Source of the DNA: Crocinitomicaceae bacterium
GTDB taxonomy: Bacteria; Bacteroidota; Bacteroidia; Flavobacteriales_D; Crocinitomicaceae
Length of the DNA: 64,000 nucleotides
Direction: 5' to 3'
Assembly: GCA_022447585.1 (NCBI GenBank)
Contig: JAKVAR010000001.1
Location: 186,001-250,000, forward strand
Numbering within the stretch: position 1 is the first letter of the stretch; each line of letters begins with the position of its first letter. The notes beneath the pieces are model-generated. The model ran no database searches and had not been told where the DNA came from. It saw only the letters and a list, made by a program, of their open reading frames with translations. Shown here piece by piece: positions 56,782 through 64,000 of the stretch. Both the position numbers and the translations under genes were made by a program.

Positions 56782-57320
56782 ATTTCTTTCCATTTAGGGT
56801 TCGTCTTTTCTATCACTGCAAAAATCGGGCAATTTTTATCATGAGCCCCTGGCAAGTAACCAATACTCATCAAAAATTCATGTACGATCTTTCCACCTAC
56901 AAATTTAAACGTCTTTTTGAACAATTTAGTCCATTCTGCCAGACTTAATGTATGATGTTGGTCTAACCATTGACTAAAGCTACCATATTCCCGTGTCAAT
57001 TGCAATATCTGTTGAGCATTATGAATCGCCGCATTGACTTTCAATTTGTTTCTAATTATTCCCGGATCACTTAATAACCTAGCCCTATCCTCTTCCGAAT
57101 AATTTGCTATTCTTTTGATATTAAACTGATCATACGCCACTCTGAAATTCTCCTGTTTATTCAAAACTGTTTCCCAAGATAAACCTGCTTGATTTATTTC
57201 TAACAATAAGCGACCAAACAATTCATTATCATCTTGAACGGGAAAACCATATTGATTATTATGGTAATCAACATGAACTTGCTTTGCTTTTGAATCAAGA
57301 CAATACGCACAATAGCTCAT
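56778..57320 (-). CDS. tag: DNA-3-methyladenine glycosylase I
   Basis: A 180-residue base-excision repair enzyme. It has the N-terminal CAYC and YHNNQYGFPVQDDNELF region, LLLEINQAGLSWETVL with the conserved catalytic Glu, FVGGKIVHEFLMSIGY and HDKNCPIF. The family binds zinc through Cys and His residues at both ends; the N-terminal Cys, the early His and the terminal H-x-x-x-C are present. The canonical EWG is replaced by QYG, a small deviation. The following barrel gene is coupled by ATGA. Confidence 0.92.
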   Translation of the reverse strand: MSYCAYCLDSKAKQVHVDYHNNQYGFPVQDDNELFGRLLLEINQAGLSWETVLNKQENFRVAYDQFNIKRIANYSEEDRARLLSDPGIIRNKLKVNAAIHNAQQILQLTREYGSFSQWLDQHHTLSLAEWTKLFKKTFKFVGGKIVHEFLMSIGYLPGAHDKNCPIFAVIEKTNPKWKEI

Positions 57321-57342
57321 ATATAAGAGACGATTAATTTGG

Positions 57343-57708
57343 TTAAATGGTTTGCAATTTCAAATTTAGTAAATGTATTAATTCTTCCGGCTCTTTTAGC
57401 CTAGCAAGTTCGGATTTACTCATTATTGTAATTGGTACATTTTCGATTAAAACAAAAACGGCAGGCAATTCAATATTTTGATTAAATCTTAGTTCAAATT
57501 CTGATCTATACATAAAACATAAATCTAAACCTGATTCAGCTTTCAATTTTGCCCAAGATTTTCGTTCACCAAATCCAGAATGGGTTATTAAACATAACTC
57601 ACAGGGGTAAGTATCAGGACTAAATAACTTATGCAAGAAGCCAAAAGCAGCGCTTACAACCTGCTTTTCAGCATTATAAACAAATAAAACTTCAAAATTA
57701 GCGTTCAT
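57343..57708 (-). CDS. Conserved hypothetical protein
   Basis: A 121-residue alpha/beta protein without signal peptide. It opens with FEVLFVYNAEKQ and has a YPCELCLITHSGFGE motif near residues 34-48 and a helical C-terminus. Similar Bacteroidota proteins are sometimes labelled GTPase in annotations, but there is no GTP-binding motif here, so that label is not supported. The CxxC could bind metal or be redox-active. It lies 22 nt upstream of tag on the same strand. Confidence 0.68.
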   Translation of the reverse strand: MNANFEVLFVYNAEKQVVSAAFGFLHKLFSPDTYPCELCLITHSGFGERKSWAKLKAESGLDLCFMYRSEFELRFNQNIELPAVFVLIENVPITIMSKSELARLKEPEELIHLLNLKLQTI

Positions 57709-57740
57709 ACACTGATACGACGAATTAAGTCGAAGTTTAT

Positions 57741-57748
57741 TACTTTTG
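57741..57748 (+). promoter_or_regulatory. -7 box (TACTTTTG) for the PaaY-like gene
   Basis: TACTTTTG is a full TAnnTTTG match, 19 nt before the ATG at 57768. No clear -33 element is seen. Confidence 0.5.
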
Positions 57749-57767
57749 CATCAAAGTAATTTAAGAA

Positions 57768-58367
57768 ATGAGCGTTTATTCATTCAACGGCTTTATTCCA
57801 GTTGTGAAGGAATCAAGTTTTATACATCCAAAGGCAAGTGTAACTGGAAATGTTATAATTGGGGAGAATGTATATATCGGTCCAGGAGCTGCCATACGAG
57901 GTGATTGGGGAGAAATCATTATTGAAGATGGCTGCAACATCCAAGAGAATTGTACAATTCATATGTTTCCAGGAACGGTCACTCGATTAAAAAAAGGGGC
58001 ACATATTGGACATGGTGCCATCATTCATGGTGCAACAATTGGAGAAAATTGTTTAATTGGGATGAATAGTGTAATTATGGATGATGTAAAGTTGGAAGAT
58101 GAATGTATAATTGGCGCATTATCTTTTGTTCCAGCTAAAATGGTTTTACCTAGAAGAAGTTTGGCTGTTGGGAACCCTGCTAAAGTTGTCAAACAGGTTT
58201 CAGATCAAATGATTTCTTGGAAAACCAAGGGGACAGAATTATATCAGACCCTTCCGGAAGAATGTTTTGCTTCTTTAAAAGAAGTAGAACCGTTAAGAAC
58301 TAAAGAAGAAAATAGACCATCTCAAGAAACAATGTATACAACTTGGGAATCAATTAAAAATAAGTAA
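57768..58367 (+). CDS. Gamma-carbonic-anhydrase-like hexapeptide-repeat protein (PaaY-like)
   Basis: A 199-residue left-handed beta-helix protein. The hexapeptide repeats run from about residue 15 to 150 (VIIGENVYIGPGAAIRGDWG, IQENCTIHMFPG, AHIGHGAIIHGATIGENC). The three metal-binding histidines of gamma-carbonic anhydrases fit the IH, HIGHG and IIHG positions. The C-terminal helix (from about 155) is typical of PaaY, a thioesterase associated with phenylacetate metabolism. Enzyme activity and substrate remain open. The next gene begins 1 nt after the stop. Confidence 0.85.
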   Translation: MSVYSFNGFIPVVKESSFIHPKASVTGNVIIGENVYIGPGAAIRGDWGEIIIEDGCNIQENCTIHMFPGTVTRLKKGAHIGHGAIIHGATIGENCLIGMNSVIMDDVKLEDECIIGALSFVPAKMVLPRRSLAVGNPAKVVKQVSDQMISWKTKGTELYQTLPEECFASLKEVEPLRTKEENRPSQETMYTTWESIKNK

Positions 58368-58368
58368 C

Positions 58369-58683
58369 ATGAAAATTTTACCCATACTTTGCGCAACTAT
58401 TTTAGTTAGTTGTGCTATAACACAGAATACTTCGGAATCAATTAACCTTATTGCAAAAGCCTCTTGTGGAACTTGTAATTTTGACATGACGAATGATGAA
58501 TGTGAATTAGCCGTTGAAATTGATAAAAAACATTATTTCGTGGAAGGGTCTTCAGTTGACGGTCATGGTGACGCTCATTCGGCAACTGGTCTGTGTTCAA
58601 CAATACGAGATGCTAAAATTATCGGTAAAGTTAGGCATGGAGTATTTGTCGCAGAGAGTTTTCAATTAATCCCAATTAATTGA
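58369..58683 (+). CDS. DUF6370 family lipoprotein
   Basis: A 104-residue protein with lipobox LVSC near residue 15. The body contains AKASCGTCNFDM, CELAVEIDKKHYFVEGSS and LCSTIRDAKIIG, which fit the DUF6370 family of small cysteine-containing lipoproteins. Function is unknown; the CGTC motif may be redox-active or metal-binding. It starts 1 nt after the PaaY-like gene and is surely cotranscribed with it. Confidence 0.8.
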   Translation: MKILPILCATILVSCAITQNTSESINLIAKASCGTCNFDMTNDECELAVEIDKKHYFVEGSSVDGHGDAHSATGLCSTIRDAKIIGKVRHGVFVAESFQLIPIN

Positions 58684-58820
58684 AATTCTTAAGAAAAAGA
58701 CTTCAATTATCGACGTATTTTTTTTTCTAAACTGGAATTATCTTATCCCCTTGATGAATAAGTTCACTTCTATATTGAAATGAGAAAGAATCATAGATTT
58801 ACAATTGTGACTATAGACGA

Positions 58821-59729
58821 ATGAATAAGAACAGCTTATACGATGTAACTGTTTTAACGGACAGGAGATATCTAAACCCTACTGAAATAGATATTTATAC
58901 GCAAAATGTGCTTAATGAAGACTATGCACTATTGGACGCTATGAAAGCAGAAGGTCTGAAAGTTCATCGCACTAATTGGGACAATGACGACTTTGATTGG
59001 ACCTCAACTAATCACATCATATTTCGGACAACCTGGGATTATTTTGATCGATTCCCAGAGTTTTCGATTTGGTTGGAAAAAGTGAGTAAGTTAACGAAAC
59101 TAATTAATCCAAAAGAATTAATCTATTGGAACATTGACAAACACTACCTGATCGATCTCGACAAAAAAGGTGTTCGAATACCTAATACTTACTTCATTGA
59201 AAAAGGAGATAAACGTTCGCTTTCAGAGATCTGTGGCAAAAAAAACTGGACTGAATTCATTCTAAAACCTGTTATTTCAGGGGCAGCAAGGCATACTTAT
59301 AAGTTTAAACTAGAAGCCGCATCTAAACATGAAGCTATCTTTAAAGAACTAATTGCATCTGAAGGAATGATGATTCAAGAGTTTCAGGATCAAATTATGA
59401 CGAAAGGTGAGGTTGCCTTTATGGTCTTTGGCGGAAAATATAGTCATGCCGTTCTAAAGCAAGCAAAGCAAGGTGATTTTAGAGTTCAAGATGACTTTGG
59501 TGGAACAATTTCTAATTATACCCCAAGCGAAGATGAAATCAAATTCATTGAGCATGCAGTTTCCAAGTGCATACCTGTTCCTGTTTATGCAAGAATTGAC
59601 GTAATTTGGAACAATGAGAACGAATTATGTATTGGCGAAATAGAATTGATTGAGCCAGAACTTTGGTTTAGAATGAATAAGAGCGCTGCACAATCATGCG
59701 CTCGAGCTGTTCTAAATCACATCAATTAG
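58821..59729 (+). CDS. ATP-grasp domain protein
   Basis: A 302-residue cytosolic ligase of the RimK/D-cycloserine-ligase-like ATP-grasp group. An N-terminal alpha/beta part holds VHRTNWDNDDFDW and FRTTWDYFDRFPEF; the grasp core has EFILKPVISGAARHTYK (ATP lysine), MMIQEFQD and the metal site RIDVIWNNENELCIGEIELIEPELW. These enzymes form amide bonds with ATP; the substrate is not apparent. No peptide-maturation partner is adjacent. The stop shares TTAG with lgt. Confidence 0.85.
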   Translation: MNKNSLYDVTVLTDRRYLNPTEIDIYTQNVLNEDYALLDAMKAEGLKVHRTNWDNDDFDWTSTNHIIFRTTWDYFDRFPEFSIWLEKVSKLTKLINPKELIYWNIDKHYLIDLDKKGVRIPNTYFIEKGDKRSLSEICGKKNWTEFILKPVISGAARHTYKFKLEAASKHEAIFKELIASEGMMIQEFQDQIMTKGEVAFMVFGGKYSHAVLKQAKQGDFRVQDDFGGTISNYTPSEDEIKFIEHAVSKCIPVPVYARIDVIWNNENELCIGEIELIEPELWFRMNKSAAQSCARAVLNHIN

Positions 59730-60586
59730 ATTTTCTCTTTTTTAGATAGAGATTTCCAAAGGAAAAACAAGCCTACCAATATAAAAGGAATACTCAACAT
59801 CTGACCTGTGTTAATCACAGATGTAGCATCTCGAGCAGCTTGTCCTAACTTGACAAACTCGACCAAAAATCTAGCACTAAACAATAAAACCATAAAGGTT
59901 CCGAATATCAAACCTGGTTTCTTCCAAGCGTTCTTTTTCCAAAACATATACATGATGATCGCGAATATAACTAGATAACAAATCGCCTCATACAACTGAG
60001 CTGGGTGTCGAATTGGAATTGACTCCCAAGAGCAATCATAAGGAGGATAACAATCATTATGTAAAAATCTAAATCCCCAAGGAACATCGGTTACATCTCC
60101 AACAATTTCATGATTTACTAAATTTCCCGCACGTATAAAAGCACCAGCAATTGCTCCAGGAGCAGCAATTCGATCTAAAATCCAGAGCATTGGTTTCTTT
60201 ACCACCTTCTTCGAGTAGAAGTACAGTGCAATTATAATTGCCAATATACCTCCATGACTAGCTAAACCGCCCTCCCAGACTTTCAAGATATCTAACGGAT
60301 GAGAGAAGTAACCTCTTTCAAGCACTATTCCTTCCGCTGAAATTTCATCGAAATAAGGACCATAAAAAAGAACATGACCTAAACGAGCCCCAATAATTGT
60401 AGCAAGAATCATGTACAAGACCAGCTTATCCAATTTATCCTCATCAATTTGCTCACGTTTATAAATTCGCTTAACAACCAAATAACCAATGATTAATCCA
60501 GTTACGAAAAGCAATCCATACAAATTCGGTGTATTATATCCTTCAATAAGCTCTGAACTAACATCCCAATTAATAGCTAATCTCAC
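59726..60586 (-). CDS. lgt: Prolipoprotein diacylglyceryl transferase
   Basis: Lgt attaches diacylglycerol to the lipobox cysteine of prolipoproteins. The 286-residue inner membrane protein has about seven hydrophobic segments and the family motifs VWEGGLASHGG, the signature GAFIRAGNLVNHEIVG with the essential Arg/Asn, and IRHPAQLYEA. It starts at GTG 60586. The many lipoproteins in this window are its likely substrates. Confidence 0.94.
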   Translation of the reverse strand: MRLAINWDVSSELIEGYNTPNLYGLLFVTGLIIGYLVVKRIYKREQIDEDKLDKLVLYMILATIIGARLGHVLFYGPYFDEISAEGIVLERGYFSHPLDILKVWEGGLASHGGILAIIIALYFYSKKVVKKPMLWILDRIAAPGAIAGAFIRAGNLVNHEIVGDVTDVPWGFRFLHNDCYPPYDCSWESIPIRHPAQLYEAICYLVIFAIIMYMFWKKNAWKKPGLIFGTFMVLLFSARFLVEFVKLGQAARDATSVINTGQMLSIPFILVGLFFLWKSLSKKEKI

Positions 60587-60667
60587 GTGTACTTTTTTTA
60601 ATTATTTCGCATAAAGATAGTGAAATATGATTCGAATACTTAAAGACAAATCACTATATTCGTGAAG

Positions 60668-61270
60668 GTGAAATTCTTTAATCTAATATTATTATTCGCA
60701 ATTATTACCCTTTCAACAGGATGCCCTGGAGCTAGTTATGAATCTGACATGAAAAAAATTCAGAACAATAACATGAATTTCCCTGAACTCGAGAAAGAAT
60801 ATTACAATGGTATCACCTATCAAATCTCGCGTTTATTTGACAGTGATTATGATGACGACTATGTTCTAACTGATAATGCCGAAACGAAAATCATCTATGG
60901 TATAGACGTAAACTTTAGTGTGGAAGTCTTTCAGAAAGAAGATGCAGAGCTAATTCAATATGCATTTGATGGAGATATAGACTTAATTAATGCTGTTCAC
61001 GATAATTACATCCTAAAAAGGACCGCATCACTTTATCAACCTTCAATTTCGATTAAAAAACCTACACCAAAAAGCATTAAGTATCCTGGATACATTCAAG
61101 TAGTTAGTGGCAGCCAGTATTCTTATGACAATGAAGAAGGTTCATCCTATTTTACTGCAACCTTAGATATAACTGGAGAATACTATGTCTTCCAGTTAAT
61201 TGGGAAAAAAGCAAACATGGGTTACCTATATGATGACTTCATTAAAATCCTCTCCTCAGTAGAAAAATAA
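60668..61270 (+). CDS. Lipoprotein of unknown function
   Basis: A 200-residue protein with lipobox LSTGC, so it is lipid-anchored. The mature part is mixed alpha/beta with an acidic stretch (DSDYDDDYVLTD) and a C-terminal QVVSGSQYSYDNEEGSSY; no family is recognised. I start at GTG 60668; the GTG two codons upstream (60662) overlaps a TATATTCG promoter-like box. The stop overlaps the start of the Nudix gene (TAATG), so they are translationally coupled. Confidence 0.72.
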   Translation: MKFFNLILLFAIITLSTGCPGASYESDMKKIQNNNMNFPELEKEYYNGITYQISRLFDSDYDDDYVLTDNAETKIIYGIDVNFSVEVFQKEDAELIQYAFDGDIDLINAVHDNYILKRTASLYQPSISIKKPTPKSIKYPGYIQVVSGSQYSYDNEEGSSYFTATLDITGEYYVFQLIGKKANMGYLYDDFIKILSSVEK

Positions 61271-61908
61271 TGGATTTCAATTCGTTTAAGCAATCAGTTA
61301 AGCACGAGGTAAATCACAACCTTCCCGGTGAGAATGCACATAGCCATGTTATGCCTTCAAATCGACCTTTTACAAGTAAATCCTTGGCATCTAAACCGGA
61401 ATACAAAAAGTCAGCAGTGGGTATTGTATTATATCCTGAATCAACAACAGCAAACTGTATTCTGATTGAGCGACCTAGTTATGACGGTGCACATAGCGGT
61501 CAAATCAGTTTTCCTGGGGGAAAGATGGATTTAGGAGATCCACATTTAGAGTATACAGCTCGCAGAGAGTGCTTTGAAGAGATTAGTCTTCCTATGGATT
61601 CAGGACAATTAATTGGTCGACTGACGGATGTTTACATTCCAGTAAGTAATTTCTTGATGTCTCCTTTTGTTTTTAGCTTAGAAGAACGGCCCATCTTAAA
61701 ACCAGATGAGCGCGAAGTCGATTCCATTATTGAATTTGATATTTTACAACTACTTGAAGAAAAGCGATTAAAAACTATGGACATGAAACTAGGAGAGAGA
61801 TTCACTCAAAAGAATGTTCCATATTTTGACATAAATGGTCATGTTGTATGGGGAGCAACAGCAATGGTACTTTCCGAATTCCGAGAAATAATTAAAGGCA
61901 TTCTTTAA
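61270..61908 (+). CDS. Nudix hydrolase, CoA pyrophosphatase type
   Basis: A 212-residue Nudix enzyme. The CoA-specific upstream signature HSGQISFPGGK is present (near residues 77-87), followed by the Nudix helix ARRECFEEI, whose RECFEE residues bind the divalent metal. CoA pyrophosphatases split CoA into 3',5'-ADP and 4'-phosphopantetheine. Its start overlaps the stop of the lipoprotein gene and its stop shares TTAA with the opposing gene. Confidence 0.9.
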   Translation: MDFNSFKQSVKHEVNHNLPGENAHSHVMPSNRPFTSKSLASKPEYKKSAVGIVLYPESTTANCILIERPSYDGAHSGQISFPGGKMDLGDPHLEYTARRECFEEISLPMDSGQLIGRLTDVYIPVSNFLMSPFVFSLEERPILKPDEREVDSIIEFDILQLLEEKRLKTMDMKLGERFTQKNVPYFDINGHVVWGATAMVLSEFREIIKGIL

Positions 61909-63386
61909 AATCTGAATCTTGCAACTCCGAATGCTGTTGAGACGCTATTTGAATTTTGCAAGAAGAATGATAAAGCATCTCTAGAGGAAATACCGAATTC
62001 ATACGTTCCATTTCCAAGAATAAAATTAATTCCAACAGGAATATTATGAGCATAAATTCCTCCACCATAATATCCAGCACTCAATGTTAACCACTTCACT
62101 GGACGAAAATCTCCACCAACTGAGTAAACTGCATTTTGAATTCCCCCGGGATTATCAGTATTAAAAGGAGCAACAACATCAGCACCAACACTTATCATAT
62201 CACCAAAATCAAGGCTTGCACCTAACCGAATATTCGCCGCATTCTTAACAACAATTTCTTCTTCTCCAACTAGGTTAATTAAACCACCATCATTTAAGAA
62301 TTGATCCAGTGCATCCGTTATATTGTAATTCTGTAACCCATCCAAGCGGATGTTTGTTATTAAGGTATCACTTACGCGATAAACATTTCTTTTATAGGTT
62401 ACCGAACCAATATTATTCACTGCCAAACCAACTTTCAATCGATTAAACAACTTCGCACTCACAGAGAAGTCCAATCCGTAGCCATTACCCACTGTTTTCG
62501 GTATAGAACCCGTTTGAGTATATGTAGAAGGATTAGTATTTGCAATTGCACCATAATCAATATCAAAACTTGGAGAAACAGAAGAATAAAACAATAGGCC
62601 ATCCGCATCGGAAGACATGTTAAACAATGCCGTAGACTGGATGAAACGACCACCGATTCCCGCATAAAGGGCGAAAGTAGAATCTCCAAATAATTTTAAT
62701 CCATAACCAAGGTTGTAATGCCTATTCCATGAAAACCTAATTTTAGATCCGCTTGTTAATGAACTCAACTGAATTGGAACTGAAAACGACCCTTCCACTA
62801 CCATATCCAAAGTATCTTGCGAAATATTATCTGTATTGGCAATAACAGAACCATCTGAAAGCGTCAATTGATCCAAGTAACTCGATAATTTTCCTCTAAA
62901 AATAATATCCGTAGTTTCTTCGTTTAACCTAGAATACCAGCTATATTGTTCTTGTATATTAAAAGCGATTCCACCGAACTTCTCTGTTTGAAAAGAAAAA
63001 CCAAACCAGTTATAATGCGCGTCAATACTTAAACCACTTTGCAGATAATCCGCGGCATTATCAGACTGTTCTTGCCAGTTTGCAGGATCTTGATCCTTGC
63101 CGGTTATATCATTACGAATAGTTTTATAAAGTTTGTTCAGCTTATCTTTATTCAATGAATCTGAGTATAACCCCACACCGAACTCTGTCATTCCAATTGT
63201 GAACTTCTTCCCTTCATATCCAGTTCCCCAGCCTAACGCCGAAGAATTCACTCCCAAACAATGATAATCTGTCAAAAAAGTTGTCGCAACACCTTTACCA
63301 GCTGCGGTATAAGCAACACCTTGGGTTTGTCCAATTGCATATGAACCAAAAAATAATGTAATAAGTAAATAGTAAATAGCTTTCAT
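61905..63386 (-). CDS. DUF5723-like outer membrane beta-barrel protein
   Basis: A 493-residue protein with a signal peptide (about 1-19, ending AIGQ). The start is ATG 63386 or the ATG two codons upstream. The body has repeated strand motifs typical of PorV/FadL-like barrels and DUF5723: NSSALGWG near the N-terminus, LGYGLKLFGD, FALYAGIGGRFIQS, LKVGLAVNNIGSVTY, NIRLGASLDFGDM and YEFGISSRDALSFF. It is a distant relative of the barrel at 43485-44708. No partner lipoprotein is adjacent. Confidence 0.72.
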   Translation of the reverse strand: MKAIYYLLITLFFGSYAIGQTQGVAYTAAGKGVATTFLTDYHCLGVNSSALGWGTGYEGKKFTIGMTEFGVGLYSDSLNKDKLNKLYKTIRNDITGKDQDPANWQEQSDNAADYLQSGLSIDAHYNWFGFSFQTEKFGGIAFNIQEQYSWYSRLNEETTDIIFRGKLSSYLDQLTLSDGSVIANTDNISQDTLDMVVEGSFSVPIQLSSLTSGSKIRFSWNRHYNLGYGLKLFGDSTFALYAGIGGRFIQSTALFNMSSDADGLLFYSSVSPSFDIDYGAIANTNPSTYTQTGSIPKTVGNGYGLDFSVSAKLFNRLKVGLAVNNIGSVTYKRNVYRVSDTLITNIRLDGLQNYNITDALDQFLNDGGLINLVGEEEIVVKNAANIRLGASLDFGDMISVGADVVAPFNTDNPGGIQNAVYSVGGDFRPVKWLTLSAGYYGGGIYAHNIPVGINFILGNGTYEFGISSRDALSFFLQNSNSVSTAFGVARFRF

Positions 63387-63441
63387 ATGCATGTGAACGT
63401 TTTTAATTTCACCTTAAAAGTACAAGGAAATGTCTAAAATC

Positions 63442-63480
63442 AAAAAGAGGAACAAATTTTATTGACTTGTTCCTCTTTTT
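63442..63480 (-). terminator. Strong rho-independent terminator after the ZIP transporter gene
   Basis: AAAAAGAGGAACAA and its exact reverse complement form a 14-bp stem around an 11-nt loop, with A/T tails on both sides. It separates the minus-strand ZIP gene from the outer membrane gene downstream. Confidence 0.88.
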
Positions 63481-63603
63481 GCTAAACCATGCTAAAACTA
63501 TAAAACTCGAAATAAAGGTAAACTACTCCTTTATTCCAACACAACAAAGATAATTGTTCTTTTTAGATTACAAAAACATTTAATGTGAAAATTATGTTAA
63601 ATT

Positions 63604-64000
63604 TTACCCAAGACCAACATCCAATATCATCATAACTAAAAACCCTCCTATAAAACCAAGTACTGCTACGTCTGTAAACTTATCTCTTTGTGTTTCTGGA
63701 ATTACTTCTTCTACGACCACATAGATCATTGCACCTGCTGCAAAAGCTAATGCAAATGGTAAAATTGGCTGCATGTAAATTACAGCAACGGCTCCCAATA
63801 CACCAAATATCGGCTCAACGATTGCAGACATTTGTCCGTAATAAAAACTCTTCCTTCTACTAACACCTTGCCTGCGCAAAGGCATAGCTACTGCAAAACC
63901 TTCTGGAAAATTTTGAATTCCAATTCCAATTGCTAATGCCACTGCACCTGCAATAGTAGCTCCATCCATGCCCAAGCCTGCCGCACCAAAAAGAACACCT
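63604..64000 (-). CDS. ZIP family metal transporter, C-terminal part (5' end outside window)
   Basis: The frame is open to the window edge; 131 codons are visible. It has four hydrophobic segments. The family helix IGIGIQNFPEGFAVAMP carries the N-x-PEG metal site of ZIP helix 4, and AIVEPIFGVLGA and VVEEVIPE provide the following helices. ZIP proteins move zinc or other divalent metals into the cytosol. The upstream residues GVLFGAAGLGMDGAT continue past the edge, so the apparent internal start is not real. Confidence 0.86.
   Translation of the reverse strand, partial: GVLFGAAGLGMDGATIAGAVALAIGIGIQNFPEGFAVAMPLRRQGVSRRKSFYYGQMSAIVEPIFGVLGAVAVIYMQPILPFALAFAAGAMIYVVVEEVIPETQRDKFTDVAVLGFIGGFLVMMILDVGLG

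Noticed and set aside
57343..57708. Annotation of the 121-aa protein as a GTPase
   Set aside because: No Walker A, switch or NKxD motif is present, so the name sometimes used for relatives is not supported.

Overview
The window is AT-rich, densely coded chromosomal DNA from a member of the Bacteroidota, most likely order Flavobacteriales and possibly Crocinitomicaceae-like (taxon inferred). Support comes from TAnnTTTG promoter boxes, C-terminal sorting domains of both type IX secretion (T9SS) classes, a long SecA with a C-terminal zinc motif, the short Bacteroidota-type AMP nucleosidase, and families such as DUF4924, DUF5723 and DUF6370. I see no rRNA, tRNA, CRISPR array, transposase, integrase or phage gene.

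Layout. 1-12 kb is mostly housekeeping: the tail of a DUF1800 gene plus a DUF1501 gene, AMP nucleosidase, an MscS channel, a CPBP protease, a leucine-rich-repeat lipoprotein, a helical secreted protein, MsrA/MsrB, an MFS transporter, a queuosine-precursor transporter, a MerR regulator, AroB and proline dehydrogenase. 12.1-33.7 kb, a third of the window, is a one-directional minus-strand cluster of four very large secreted proteins (1107-2508 aa). Each carries a signal peptide, long arrays of extracellular beta-sandwich modules and the gliding-motility-associated (type B) T9SS C-terminal domain. Three of the four are preceded within 7-35 nt by a small secreted-protein gene, and two of those small proteins are paralogues of each other. 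33.9-42 kb has a LysM/periplasmic-binding-fold protein, GuaA, SecA and two genes translationally coupled behind SecA (a Rossmann/DUF2520 protein and a KdsC-like phosphatase). 42-52 kb holds a type A T9SS cargo protein, a DUF5723-like outer membrane protein and a lipoprotein in one tight unit, then a thiolase, a TPR protein followed by a PorE-like OmpA protein, and a GlcD-like flavoprotein. 52.3-64 kb has DUF4924, a Skp-like lipoprotein, a SiaC-family protein, a BadF-type kinase, a Ser/Thr kinase, Tag, a PaaY-like protein, an ATP-grasp enzyme, Lgt, a CoA-pyrophosphatase-type Nudix hydrolase, another DUF5723-like protein and the edge of a ZIP transporter.

How it fits together. The strongest theme is the cell surface. 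SecA exports the cargo, a PorE-like protein may belong to the T9SS outer-membrane machinery, Lgt lipidates the many lipoproteins, and the type A and type B cargo proteins are the likely outputs. Gene packing is very tight: of eleven convergent junctions, four share one stop-codon tetranucleotide, two are 1 nt apart, three overlap by 10-25 nt, and only two have room for a terminator hairpin. Several promoter boxes lie so close to the start codon that the transcripts would be leaderless or nearly so.
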